A stretch of DNA of 64,000 bases from the NCBI GenBank assembly GCA_041665465.1, contig JBAYIU010000001.1, positions 1,178,001-1,242,000 of the forward strand. The letters are read 5' to 3'. This DNA comes from JACRPH01 sp041665465 (GTDB lineage Archaea; Nanobdellota; Nanobdellia; Woesearchaeales; GW2011-AR9). Made by a program: the position numbers and the translations under genes. Under the pieces are notes generated by a model, which was not told the DNA's origin, made no database searches, and saw only the letters and a program-made list of their open reading frames with translations. This document shows, in pieces, positions 35,446 through 44,513 of this stretch (its first letter is position 1; every line of letters begins with the position of its first letter).

Positions 35446-36150
35446 ATGTGCGATAAGTATGTATGTGCTGTTCTTACTGTTATTTCTACTCCTTTAGCGT
35501 TTATTGCACCTCCACTAGCTCTTCTTCCGCTAATGTTCGGGTCGATGGGAGCATTGACTGCTGCGGCAGATTCATCTGAAGATCGAAGATGGAGAAGAGA
35601 ACACCTAGAGTCGGACTTCTATTTCAGATTACTATCTACCTCTTATACAATTGGAGAAATTGATTTAGTTGATGAGGTTTCTCCAGTACCAAAAGAGGTT
35701 TTTGAAAGATTGAGATTGCCTTGGGGTTTCAAAAGCTTGATTAAAACTGCTACTTCCGCTAGAGACAAGATTCTGTTTGATCAACAACCTCCGAATGTTA
35801 AAAGTGCGGGAGCTTATGTTCAAGCACAAAAAGCAGTTTCTACTCTTAATCCTACCTTGTTGTACATTTTAGATCCGGGCCTATTATCAGCATCTTTAGA
35901 TGAAAATGTAAATCTGATGATCAGTAACGATCTAAGTAGTTGCAGAGACGGAACTTATCATACTTCAGTAGAATTTGTTGCTGGATATAGAAATTTAGTT
36001 GGAGAAGATGCTTTCCAAGTGAGAAAGGAATGGTATCAAAAAGGAAATAAACTTGAAGGTAAAGAACCGTGGTATTTTGGTCGTCCTGATTATAATTCTC
36101 GATTAGAAAGGGTTGTTGGACGAGATGTAACCGATGGAGATGTATTCTAA
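35446..36150 (+). CDS. Uncharacterised membrane-anchored protein, tandem paralog 1
   Basis: 234 residues from ATG 35446 (GGGAGG upstream; an in-frame TTG at 35437 is possible). A hydrophobic N-terminus (about 7-45) is followed by a soluble domain. The last 85 residues (from DLSSCRDGTY to EGKEPWY) are nearly identical in protein and DNA to the next gene. Starts two bases after the desulfurase stop, implying an operon. No family recognised. Confidence 0.6.
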   Translation: MCDKYVCAVLTVISTPLAFIAPPLALLPLMFGSMGALTAAADSSEDRRWRREHLESDFYFRLLSTSYTIGEIDLVDEVSPVPKEVFERLRLPWGFKSLIKTATSARDKILFDQQPPNVKSAGAYVQAQKAVSTLNPTLLYILDPGLLSASLDENVNLMISNDLSSCRDGTYHTSVEFVAGYRNLVGEDAFQVRKEWYQKGNKLEGKEPWYFGRPDYNSRLERVVGRDVTDGDVF

Positions 36151-36151
36151 A

Positions 36152-36766
36152 ATGTGTGAACCAATAATTTGTGGATCAGTATTAACCCTTTATGCTCTAG
36201 GTTTTGGTGGAATGGGTTTATTATCAGTGAGTAGAAATAGAAGATCTCGATTGAAAAGAAATATTCATTCTTTAGTTTCAAGGTATTATCGTCAAGGAAT
36301 AAGTTCTATTAACGTTGATGAAGTATTAAACGAAGATTTACAACTTGGATGGCAAGCAAAAAGAGTTGTTCGTGATGCTCATTCTGCCCGAGACCAGATT
36401 TTATTTGGAGATGTTCCTCCCAATGTAAAAAGTGCGGGAAAGTATGTTACTGCTCAAAGAACTATTAGAAGGTTAGATGATCGTTTATTGTACGTATTAG
36501 ACCCAATGTTATTATTAGCAACACAACGAAGTGAGCCGTTATTGATGAGTTCCGATCTAAGTAGTTGCAGAGATGGAACTTATCGTACTTCAGTAGAATT
36601 TGCTGCTGGATATAGAAACCTAGTGGGAGAAGATGCTTTCCAAGTAAGAAAGGAATGGCATCAAAAAGGAAATAAACTTGAAGGTAAAGAACCTTGGTAT
36701 GCAGAAAGAGCAGATTATCTTTCTCGTTTAGTTAATTCAACTACTAATGGTAAGGACATATTTTAA
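36152..36766 (+). CDS. Uncharacterised membrane-anchored protein, tandem paralog 2
   Basis: 204 residues from ATG 36152, chosen because both paralogs then start MC and align (an ATG at 36134 overlaps the previous gene). One hydrophobic N-terminal segment, then a basic stretch (RNRRSRLKRN), PPNVKSAGKYV, and the conserved block DLSSCRDGTYRTSVEFAAGYRNL. N-terminal halves have diverged while C-terminal halves remain almost the same, suggesting gene conversion or a constrained interaction surface. Confidence 0.6.
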   Translation: MCEPIICGSVLTLYALGFGGMGLLSVSRNRRSRLKRNIHSLVSRYYRQGISSINVDEVLNEDLQLGWQAKRVVRDAHSARDQILFGDVPPNVKSAGKYVTAQRTIRRLDDRLLYVLDPMLLLATQRSEPLLMSSDLSSCRDGTYRTSVEFAAGYRNLVGEDAFQVRKEWHQKGNKLEGKEPWYAERADYLSRLVNSTTNGKDIF

Positions 36767-36772
36767 TCTAAT

Positions 36773-37333
36773 TTATACCTTAAATACTTGTTTAGAAGTT
36801 GATCTTAAAGTTTTAAGATACATTTTATCCAACATTCTTTGATACTGTGCCGGTTTAAGTTCTTTAAGATTAAGTGAATCCATAGTATTCTTAACTTTTC
36901 TGTTTAACTTTGAGATCTCTTTCTTTTTGGTGGTGATAGCTTCAATTTCCACTATCATTCCTAGATGTTCAATCTGGTTTAATTCTATCTTTAACCCATT
37001 ATAACGATAAGAACGTCTTTCACTTCTAATACAAGAGCATTGTTTAAACCCTAAATGATTGATAAGGGAGATAAAGCTAGAAAGTTGATTCTTATTTAAT
37101 TCTAATTCTATCTCTTCTCTGGCAGGGTCATAATAATCTCCTGATTTATGGGTTATAACAATCTCCGGTTCATTCTTGATTAATCTAATGCGTAGATAAG
37201 ATGGGGTTCTGAACAAGAAGGTTTTCATATGTTTAGTACCAAGGTACTTAAAATTAGATTGTAAATGAGTTTTTAATTTATTAAAATCAGATTTCGATGC
37301 AATCAACGACCGCTTTTCAATCTCATAGGCCAT
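36773..37333 (-). CDS. CYTH-domain protein (triphosphate tunnel enzyme family)
   Basis: 186 residues. Starts with the EIEKR signature (4-8, ExExK-type triphosphate binding), then LRIRLI, EIVITHKSG and EEIELEL strands of the tunnel, and RRSYRYNGLKIELNQIEHLG followed by VEIE. The family includes CyaB-type adenylate cyclases, thiamine triphosphatases and inorganic triphosphatases; the exact substrate cannot be read from sequence. Monocistronic, convergent with the paralog pair. Confidence 0.8.
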   Translation of the reverse strand: MAYEIEKRSLIASKSDFNKLKTHLQSNFKYLGTKHMKTFLFRTPSYLRIRLIKNEPEIVITHKSGDYYDPAREEIELELNKNQLSSFISLINHLGFKQCSCIRSERRSYRYNGLKIELNQIEHLGMIVEIEAITTKKKEISKLNRKVKNTMDSLNLKELKPAQYQRMLDKMYLKTLRSTSKQVFKV

Positions 37334-37427
37334 AAACTAATCTAAGAACCATTTATTTATAAATATGTTGAAATGAGTTTATTCTAGTGTAATAATCTTT
37401 TTAAATTCAGTACTTCTTTTGAGGGGA

Positions 37428-37720
37428 ATGTATCAATTAATAGTTTATTATACTGGCCCTGAGATTAAGAAAGGATGGTTTAAAGAAAAACATCTCTGGT
37501 ATCTTAATCCTCAATTGTATGATGAACGCTCCAGTGGTCCTATCTGGAACGGGGGAGTTGTTTCAGTAACAGTTAGTCCTAAAGAGAACGATCTACAATC
37601 AGTACTAATGAAAGAAGCAAAGAATATTGTGGGAAGGGGATAACTGTAGATAGGCATGCCAATTTTATCGTTGAACCGGATAGAATTAAAATTTCTCTAG
37701 AAAAGCAGGTTGAAGATTAG
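37428..37720 (+). pseudogene. Small gene with apparent frameshift
   Basis: From ATG 37428 the frame encodes 71 residues (MYQLIVYYTG .. KEAKNIVGRG) to TAA 37641. Another frame, joined at the G-rich run GGGAAGGGGA (37631-37640), continues as GITVDRHANFIVEPDRIKISLEKQVED to TAG 37720, which reads like real coding sequence. The whole would be a protein of about 96 residues with beta-rich content. A one-base indel (mutation or sequencing error) is the likely cause; both short products remain possible. Confidence 0.5.
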
Positions 37721-37774
37721 AAACGAGGCATACTTTTAATTAAATTTATAAATAGGAAGTGTTAAACTAAGTTT

Positions 37775-38077
37775 ATGGGGATTTTATTTAAGACTTATAA
37801 CGGTAAACACCAACTTCACATCTATCGTGAAGTGTGGATAGCTAAAACTAAAAAAGAGTTAGATGAAATTCTGGCTCTGTTCAGTAAGAAGGAAGTGGTC
37901 AAAGCCAAGATAACTCCTACTGAAGATATTATTGAAATCGAACTTAATGGTTTGATAGTAGATTGCCGTGATGTTACTGATCTTAAAAATAAGTTTGCTC
38001 TTATCGTAGACATGAAGGATAAGTATCAGAAGGTTACTCCGGAAGTAAAAGAAGTTAAAAAACCCAAAAAGAAATAA
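37775..38077 (+). CDS. Uncharacterised small protein with lysine-rich tail
   Basis: 100 residues, alpha/beta, ending VKEVKKPKKK. A TATA-like TTTATAAAT lies 27 bases before the ATG, supporting the start and a leaderless mRNA. No family recognised; the basic tail suggests nucleic-acid contact. Confidence 0.55.
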   Translation: MGILFKTYNGKHQLHIYREVWIAKTKKELDEILALFSKKEVVKAKITPTEDIIEIELNGLIVDCRDVTDLKNKFALIVDMKDKYQKVTPEVKEVKKPKKK

Positions 38078-38096
38078 AAATACTTTTTCTAATTAA

Positions 38097-38978
38097 TTAT
38101 TTCTCTTTCTTTAATTCATTAACTAAGATTGAGCTAACATCAATTCTATTGGTTTCATGCTCAATACAATTAGTGGTAATAACCTTTTTAACTCCCGCTT
38201 TCTTTAATTTATCGAAAGCATTCTCTACCAATAGTCCATGTACTCCTAAAGCATAAACATTTCTTGCTCCAAGTTTCTTAGCGCTTTTAGCTGCTTCACA
38301 AAGAGTGTGTCCGGTAGAAATGATGTCATCAATAATTGCTACGTCTTTTCCTTTAATAGTAATGGGATGAATCATCTTCTCAGTAACGTGGCGAGAATTG
38401 TAACGAGTTTTCTCTAATACGGTTACTTCCGCTCCGATTTTATGAGCTATATCCTCTGCCCATTGATAGGATTCCCAATCTGGACCTATAATAACCACCT
38501 TCCTTAAGTTCTTCTTTAGATAATCTACTAATAACCCATCAGCAGTAAGTCGTACTGCTGGAACGGTAAATACTTCTTTTAAGGATTTATAACGATGAAG
38601 ATGGGGATCGATGGTTATAACCTTATCCACACTATGGTTAAGCAGTTTAGCCATAACTCTACTAGAAACACATTCTCCCGGATTAAAGCGTTTATCTTGT
38701 CGCATATATCCAAGATAAGGGGAAACTAGAATGACCTTTTTAGCGCCTAAGTCTTTAGCCGTATTTGCGGCGAAAACAATGTCAAATAGAGACTGATCCG
38801 GATGAGGATGAAATGATTGAACGATAACTAACGTTTGCTTCTTAACTTCAGTATTAAACTTTAAGTACAGTTCTCCATCTGGAAATGCTCCGATAGTTAA
38901 AGGAGAATATTTAACTTTAAGTTGTTTAGCCAATTTTTGGGCTAGAAGTTCAGAATTTCCACCAGTAGTAATGATCAT
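38097..38978 (-). CDS. prs: Ribose-phosphate pyrophosphokinase (PRPP synthetase)
   Basis: 293 residues, the length of archaeal (class III-like) enzymes. Two phosphoribosyltransferase-like halves: GAFPDGELYLKFN (ribose/ATP region), VIVQSFHPHPDQSLFD, RQDKRFNPGE, the metal-binding VITIDPHLHRY (near 127), and the PRPP loop VAIIDDIISTGHTL (near 212). It makes PRPP from ribose 5-phosphate and ATP for nucleotide and amino-acid synthesis. Monocistronic; convergent with the 100-residue gene. Confidence 0.95.
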   Translation of the reverse strand: MIITTGGNSELLAQKLAKQLKVKYSPLTIGAFPDGELYLKFNTEVKKQTLVIVQSFHPHPDQSLFDIVFAANTAKDLGAKKVILVSPYLGYMRQDKRFNPGECVSSRVMAKLLNHSVDKVITIDPHLHRYKSLKEVFTVPAVRLTADGLLVDYLKKNLRKVVIIGPDWESYQWAEDIAHKIGAEVTVLEKTRYNSRHVTEKMIHPITIKGKDVAIIDDIISTGHTLCEAAKSAKKLGARNVYALGVHGLLVENAFDKLKKAGVKKVITTNCIEHETNRIDVSSILVNELKKEK

Positions 38979-39046
38979 TACAGTTCACCTCTTTTAGAAT
39001 AAGAAAGAAAATGGAGTTTATAAAATATTCTGAATAGTAATTGTTC

Positions 39047-40102
39047 CTAATTGGGGTGTGCTGCAGTCATGGTCCTAACTTGTCTGGCAAACTGTCTAGG
39101 GGTTGTTCCTCCAAACATGCCCCCTGCATATTCTAAACGGGTAGTAGGAAAATTAATCGGGTTAGTGTTTGCTCCAAGATAAAGAGAATTGTCACAACAT
39201 CCAATCTTGGTTTCAAAGTCTAGCTTTTCAATAATCTGGGCAATTTGCTCTGCTACTTCTCCTGAACTAAGTGGTCTGTTCGTTCCTTCTTCTATTTCCC
39301 TTTCCATTTTTCTGGCATACAAGGTTTCTGGGTGCGCCATGATAGTCGTAAGATTCACAAAACTAGGTCTAAGTCTATTAAGAATTCTAACTGTTCCTTC
39401 TACGTGATCTTGAGAATGTTTTACTCCTCCTAAACCGGGCATGACAAAAGCAGATACTCTTATTCTGGAAACTCCACTGAAAAATGAACCAGCTCCTACT
39501 CTATGAAGAATATCAATGGCATGATATACATCGCTAAGATCATATCCTTTCTTAATCTCTTTAAGCAAGGTTTCACTTCCGGTTTCTAATCCCAAATAAA
39601 TTAATTCTAAACCTAATCTAGTTCCTAGCCAATCTTTAGAACATCCTTGACCGCATTTACCTCCGCAGTGTAACTCCTGTAGATTATCTGCTCCTGCATC
39701 AAGAATATTATTTATTGAAGCATACATGGATATTCTACGAGGAACTTTCCCCGTATATTCTTTAAACCGGCGGATAGCATGCGATATGTCTACTTTTAGT
39801 TCGCCGGGATTTATACTTAAGGCATCTCCGCCTCCTAAATATATTCTCTCTAAGTCTCCAAGTTCACTTCTTCTTTCCAATTCTTCCATCACATCGTCAA
39901 CGTGCCTTTTGAAATCTTGTACCGGACGAGCATGATATTTCACTCCTCCGAATAAATCACAGTAACTACAGGCATTATGAGAACATCCGGTAGTTAACTC
40001 AAACTGAACCACATTAGGGGTTTGTTCTGCCAGAGGTGCATTCATATTTGTAGAAAGATACAATTCAGGAATCCTTTCATATATAGGATTAAGTGCGGGC
40101 AT
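39047..40102 (-). CDS. Radical SAM protein (Elp3/MiaB-like barrel)
   Basis: 351 residues. Cluster motif CSHNACSYCD (C40, C45, C48; CX4CX2C), then IYLGGGDALS (GGD in the SAM-binding strand), YASINNIL, LIYLGLETGSETLLKEIKKGY and VSAFVMPGLGG, all typical of the barrel of HemN/Elp3-like radical SAM proteins. A further pair of cysteines (HCGGKCGQGC) near 145-152 may bind a second cluster or zinc. The substrate is unknown. Promoter shares sequence with that of the GGDEF gene. Confidence 0.82.
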   Translation of the reverse strand: MPALNPIYERIPELYLSTNMNAPLAEQTPNVVQFELTTGCSHNACSYCDLFGGVKYHARPVQDFKRHVDDVMEELERRSELGDLERIYLGGGDALSINPGELKVDISHAIRRFKEYTGKVPRRISMYASINNILDAGADNLQELHCGGKCGQGCSKDWLGTRLGLELIYLGLETGSETLLKEIKKGYDLSDVYHAIDILHRVGAGSFFSGVSRIRVSAFVMPGLGGVKHSQDHVEGTVRILNRLRPSFVNLTTIMAHPETLYARKMEREIEEGTNRPLSSGEVAEQIAQIIEKLDFETKIGCCDNSLYLGANTNPINFPTTRLEYAGGMFGGTTPRQFARQVRTMTAAHPN

Positions 40103-40121
40103 ATATCTTCAGAAAGGGTAT

Positions 40122-40165
40122 TATTTATAAACTTTTCGTTGTTTTGTCACTTCTAAGTACTAACA
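40122..40165 (-). promoter_or_regulatory. Promoter of the radical SAM gene, shared with the GGDEF promoter
   Basis: On the minus strand CGAAAAG then TTTATAAAT (BRE/TATA) about 25 bases before ATG 40102, preceded by a relative of the GTTACT..AGTAAC element. The plus-strand text TTTATAAACTTTTCGTTG matches TTTATAAACCTTTCGTTG at 2210-2227 with one difference. Confidence 0.5.
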
Positions 40166-40262
40166 TAACCGAGAACTCTTCGGATGAATATGGGCTGGTC
40201 GTAACCAGAAAAGCGAAATAAAAAGAAAGCTTTATAAAACCCCCCTTTATTTTGAAAGAAAG

Positions 40263-40370
40263 ATGAAAAGAAGCTCAAGACGTTGGAAGAAGAAAGGACA
40301 GATGCGCTGGAAGTGGCAACGTAAGAAGATTAAGAAAGCCAAGCGCAGAAGAAAAATCCAAGCAGGTTAA
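40263..40370 (+). CDS. rpl41e: Ribosomal protein eL41
   Basis: 35 residues from ATG 40263, or 22 from the internal ATG 40299: MRWKWQRKKIKKAKRRRKIQAG. This is the single basic helix of eL41, the smallest ribosomal protein, with the typical MRxKW start and a run of Lys/Arg. The upstream ATG gives a 13-residue basic extension (MKRSSRRWKKKGQ). A strong TATA (TTTATAAAA near 40231) 27-30 bases upstream supports ATG 40263. Too short for most gene finders. Confidence 0.8.
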   Translation: MKRSSRRWKKKGQMRWKWQRKKIKKAKRRRKIQAG

Positions 40371-40527
40371 GTTTAATTAATTTAATTTTCTGATCATTAA
40401 TTTCTTATACTCTTGTTTGTTTTAATGCTTTTATTTGATTAAATAATTTAATTTCTGCTAAGTATGGTAACTTGTAACTTTAGAGTTGTTGTAAATCTTT
40501 AAATAGGAATTCATTCTTGCAAATTTG

Positions 40528-40752
40528 ATGGCAATTAAGGTGTATACGACGGCAACGTGTCCGGAATGTAAAGTCGTGAAAAGCTATCTTAACGCGATGA
40601 ATATTAACTTTGAAGAAGTGTTGGTAAATACTCCTGAGTTGATTGATGAAGTGGTTACTTTAACCGGCCAAAGAAGAGTTCCAGTAATTAGAACTGAGAG
40701 TGATGTGGTGGTTGGCTTTGATCGCGATAAGATTAAGACTTTAGTTTCTTAA
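40528..40752 (+). CDS. Glutaredoxin-like protein
   Basis: 74 residues from ATG 40528. Strand IKVYTTA, redox motif CPEC (11-14), helix VVKSYLNAMNI, then RRVPVIR with the cis-proline and VVVGFDRDKI. This is the minimal glutaredoxin/thioredoxin fold; CPEC instead of CPYC or CPFC is used in some NrdH-like and archaeal forms. It probably reduces disulfides in the cytoplasm. Leaderless-type promoter (TTTAAATAG) precedes it. Confidence 0.85.
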   Translation: MAIKVYTTATCPECKVVKSYLNAMNINFEEVLVNTPELIDEVVTLTGQRRVPVIRTESDVVVGFDRDKIKTLVS

Positions 40753-40811
40753 AAATATTTATTTTTTACTTTTAATTTGTATTTTACTTTTAATGGGTGT
40801 TTAATCCTTTC

Positions 40812-43800
40812 TTAATCACTTTTCCATAACAGGACAGTATAAAGAGAAAGAAGAGCAATAATTAAGCCGCCGATGATATATAACGCTTGTTCTTGTTTAG
40901 TGATCTTGGTCTCTTTGACATCATTAGTCCAATTTACTGGTTTAGTCTGAGTGGTAAGAAGGGTACTTTCTGTAGCAACAGAAGAGGTAGTCAAAGGTTG
41001 GTTTACTTCTGTTGATTGTATGCTGATCTTAGGGGGTTCGGGTATAGTTTCTGTTATGGCAGTTACTGGAACTTCGACTACCGCAGCAATAGTGCAGTTT
41101 GCACAATGTCCTCCACAATCTGTTCCAGTTTCATCACCATTCTTAATGCCATCACTACATGAGGTAACAGTGAAGTTGTAAGTGAAGTTCTGTCCATGTT
41201 TAATGGTAAAGTTATCTATTGCTTCTAATCGTAACGAATAGTTTCCTGCAGTTAAAGAAGTTAAGTTCCAAATATAATTTGAACCATTCTGAGTAGTTAA
41301 GGTCTTTAATGCGCCATTCAAGTACAATCTAACTGAAGAAAGTCCCGAATAATCAAAGAAGGTAGCATTTACTTGTTGATGATTTCTCTCTCCCAGATGG
41401 AAAGTATTCAGATAAGTTATACTTTGTACCTGAGGAGGATAAGTGTCATTAACGGTGAAGAGATTAACCAGAAGGAGAGACTGGTTTATACTAGAGATGT
41501 TCAAAGTAAGATTATAACTTCCAGTAGAATTATACTGTTTGTATCCAGATGTTCCGTTAAGAATAGTTCCATCTCCAAAATTCCACTCGTAACTTAAGTT
41601 GGATGGTCCACTCGCATTGGCATTATAAAAAGTGAGATTGCCCACTTCTATCATCGAATTATTAAGGGGCGTTAATATCTGTCCGGAAAGAGGTTGAGTT
41701 GAATTATCGGTGTTATTTGATGGAAGGGTTGGATTTAAAGTCTGCCAAGTGATGTTTTGGATTGGGGTAAGATAACTATTTCCAGCTAAGTCTTGTGCAG
41801 AAACAGAATAATATGTTGTAGAGTTCTGATTCTCTAAGTGATATTGATACAATCCCTGTTCAGTAAGGTTCATAGAATAAAGAGTAAGGTTATTACTGAG
41901 GTTGATTGAAATAAACACTGAACTTTGATTTAGGTGGACATCGCTTACGTTTGCTAGAATCTCTTCAGATTCATTTATAGTGGAAATCTCTAAAGAAATA
42001 TTTGGTGAAGTTTGATCTATTGTAAAGAAGATGCTTTCTGAATAATTGTTCCCAACTAAATCTCTTGCTTCTATGTTAAGTAAATATTCTCCTTCTGATA
42101 GAACGATCTGTTCCAACACTTCCTCTCTAGAATTGTTAAGCAATTCACTAAAATTATTAGCTTGTTCTTGAAGTGAGTTATTAATGGAGTAACTCCAGAA
42201 AGTTAGGTTTTGGCTGAGAGTTAAGTTTAAGGAAAGATTTTGAGAGAGATAAGAATTATTCTGCGGAGAGTGAATTATAATCAAGGGAAGAATTGTTTGA
42301 TTGTGGGGAAGGTCTTCTGGGACAGAAGTTAGATTTATTAGCAGGGTACGAGTTTCTGTAGTTGCATTTAATCCTAGGACATCTGTTCCAATAACATAAT
42401 AAGAATATTCTCCAGAAGTTAAATTATCTAAAACCTTATTAAATTCTTGGCCTTGTTTTACTAAATCTAAGATGGTTTGATTTGCGTCGGGAAAAGTTAA
42501 GAACAGTTGCGCTGAAGCTAAAGGAAGTTCCGAGTTAATCTTAATTTCAACGGAATCGTTAGTTATGATTGAATTGTTAAGCGAGTTATCTGAACTAAAG
42601 ATTATCTTTGGCAAGATAGAATTATAGATATCAATCCGAGAGAAGTTTAATCCTGATCCGGAGTCGTAAACTGTTTTCCCTCGGTTAAATAGAAGAAGTT
42701 GTAATTGAGAGGGAGAGGTGGGCTCTCCAGTAGACTGTTTCCAGTATTGTTGTAACAATGCTGCTGATCCTGCAGCGTGAGGAGTAGCCATAGAAGTTCC
42801 ACTCAAAGAACGCCAACCACTGTTTAAGGTGGTGGACATAATGTTCGTTCCCGGAGCTAGAATCTTTAATAAATTTCCTCGGTTGTAAACGATGGCATCA
42901 TTCTCATTTACTCCACCTACGGGAATAGCATTAGGGACGCAAGCAGGATTAGAGATGCCGTTAGTCCAGCCAGAATTTCCTGCAGCGATAAATACCGATA
43001 TACCTCGTTGATAAGATTGATTAATTACTTGGGAAGTTAAATCTTGAGTACAATAATCTTGATAATGAGTACATCCATATCCATCACACCCTAAACTCAT
43101 ACTAATAATGGAAATTCCATATTTTTGAGCATTACCGTTGCACCAATCTATCCCGGCAACCACATCAGAAGAATAACCACTGCCACTAGCGCTGAGCGCT
43201 TTTACTGCTACTAATTTAGCTCCAGGAGCTACTCCTCTATAAACTGGATCTTCAGAAGCAATTATCCCGGCAACGTGAGTTCCGTGTCCATGATCATCTT
43301 TAGGGTCAGCATCGTTATTATAGGTGTCCCATCCTCCAATGACCTTACTACAATTGTTCCAATTCATCTCGGTATTGGTAGTTCCATCCAAAGTTTGGTC
43401 AATGACAAATCCATTAAGAACAACAGACTCATCACTTACTAAACGAACATAAATAGTGTTTCCTTCTCCAGAAGGGGTCCAGATATCTTCTAATGACCCT
43501 TTATAGATCGCTAAAGTTCGATTGTATTGATCATAAACATAAACTCGATCTAAGGTGTCCCCTTGTCCAGATGTTTGTTCTAAATGAATGTAAGAAAAAT
43601 GAACAGCAATATTAGTATAGTTTTCTTGGGTTATGGTCCAGGTGTGATCAAAATTATTAGCATAAGGATGATCCGATTCGATTGAAGTTTCCAATGAAGC
43701 AGGGGTTCCATCTAATTGGTAATAAGAGGGACTACAATTTCCTAATGCTGGATGAGTGTAATCTATTCCCGTGTCGATGATACACACCGTTTCCCCATTT

Positions 43801-44495
43801 CCATCAATAGGGGTTCCGTTAACAGAAAGGTTCCATACTTTCGGTGCACCAATCTGAGAAGTACTTTGGTCCAAACTTACTGAAACGGGATAATCTAAAA
43901 GAATCTTTTCTACCTGATCATTGTTAGTTAATTCTATTAATGTTTGGGGGTCTTTAACCTGGCCAGCTAAAGCGTTTACAGTATCGTATTGTTGGGTAAT
44001 CTCAAATCCACTGTTGTCCTGAATGATCTCTTTCGCATCAGGTAACTTATCTTCTTGAATCTCTCGGTTAATTTGTTCTTCCGATGCTGTTCCTTCTGAG
44101 GTGAGTATCTCTGTGGTATCTTGAGGTAAAGAGACGGAAATTTCTTGTTCTAAGAAAGAGATTACTTGCTGTTGAATCTCTTGAATTGCTTCTTTACGTT
44201 GTTCTAAATCTGGAGAATCAGTGAGACGGTCCTCTTTTAGGATCACCACCACTTTAGGTTCATTATTCCCTGAATTTATTTCTTGAACCAAAGCAGGGTC
44301 CATCTTTTCTGTACTTACTTGGGTTCCTCCTTCAAACACTACATACCCGGTCATAGAAGAGGGGGAAGAATTATGATAATTTGTGATTAGAACGAAACTA
44401 AAGAATAAAGCTAGAAATAAGTAACCTCCTACTATCTTAGCATGCGTTCTATTTATCTCGTATCCCATCTCTTTTTTCAAAGAGAAAGAAAGCAC
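40812..44495 (-). CDS. Giant cell-surface subtilase (S8) with C-terminal anchor, copy 1
   Basis: 1227 residues. N-terminal membrane helix/signal (about 20-40), an inhibitor-I9-like propeptide (80-205), and an S8 protease domain with D241 (CIIDTGIDYTHP), His near 403 (DDHGHGTHVAG) and Ser near 566 (SGTSMATPHAAG). A beta insertion lies between the Asp and His motifs. Then repeated Ig/PKD-like domains rich in N-glycosylation sites, a C-rich CSDGIKNGDETGTDCGGHC motif and a C-terminal membrane helix (about 1203-1224). Exported protease anchored at the surface, possibly for scavenging or cell-cell contact. Start may be ATG 44468. Confidence 0.9.
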   Translation of the reverse strand: MLSFSLKKEMGYEINRTHAKIVGGYLFLALFFSFVLITNYHNSSPSSMTGYVVFEGGTQVSTEKMDPALVQEINSGNNEPKVVVILKEDRLTDSPDLEQRKEAIQEIQQQVISFLEQEISVSLPQDTTEILTSEGTASEEQINREIQEDKLPDAKEIIQDNSGFEITQQYDTVNALAGQVKDPQTLIELTNNDQVEKILLDYPVSVSLDQSTSQIGAPKVWNLSVNGTPIDGNGETVCIIDTGIDYTHPALGNCSPSYYQLDGTPASLETSIESDHPYANNFDHTWTITQENYTNIAVHFSYIHLEQTSGQGDTLDRVYVYDQYNRTLAIYKGSLEDIWTPSGEGNTIYVRLVSDESVVLNGFVIDQTLDGTTNTEMNWNNCSKVIGGWDTYNNDADPKDDHGHGTHVAGIIASEDPVYRGVAPGAKLVAVKALSASGSGYSSDVVAGIDWCNGNAQKYGISIISMSLGCDGYGCTHYQDYCTQDLTSQVINQSYQRGISVFIAAGNSGWTNGISNPACVPNAIPVGGVNENDAIVYNRGNLLKILAPGTNIMSTTLNSGWRSLSGTSMATPHAAGSAALLQQYWKQSTGEPTSPSQLQLLLFNRGKTVYDSGSGLNFSRIDIYNSILPKIIFSSDNSLNNSIITNDSVEIKINSELPLASAQLFLTFPDANQTILDLVKQGQEFNKVLDNLTSGEYSYYVIGTDVLGLNATTETRTLLINLTSVPEDLPHNQTILPLIIIHSPQNNSYLSQNLSLNLTLSQNLTFWSYSINNSLQEQANNFSELLNNSREEVLEQIVLSEGEYLLNIEARDLVGNNYSESIFFTIDQTSPNISLEISTINESEEILANVSDVHLNQSSVFISINLSNNLTLYSMNLTEQGLYQYHLENQNSTTYYSVSAQDLAGNSYLTPIQNITWQTLNPTLPSNNTDNSTQPLSGQILTPLNNSMIEVGNLTFYNANASGPSNLSYEWNFGDGTILNGTSGYKQYNSTGSYNLTLNISSINQSLLLVNLFTVNDTYPPQVQSITYLNTFHLGERNHQQVNATFFDYSGLSSVRLYLNGALKTLTTQNGSNYIWNLTSLTAGNYSLRLEAIDNFTIKHGQNFTYNFTVTSCSDGIKNGDETGTDCGGHCANCTIAAVVEVPVTAITETIPEPPKISIQSTEVNQPLTTSSVATESTLLTTQTKPVNWTNDVKETKITKQEQALYIIGGLIIALLSLYTVLLWKSD

Positions 44496-44513
44496 CTAGA
44501 TTTATAAAGTTAT

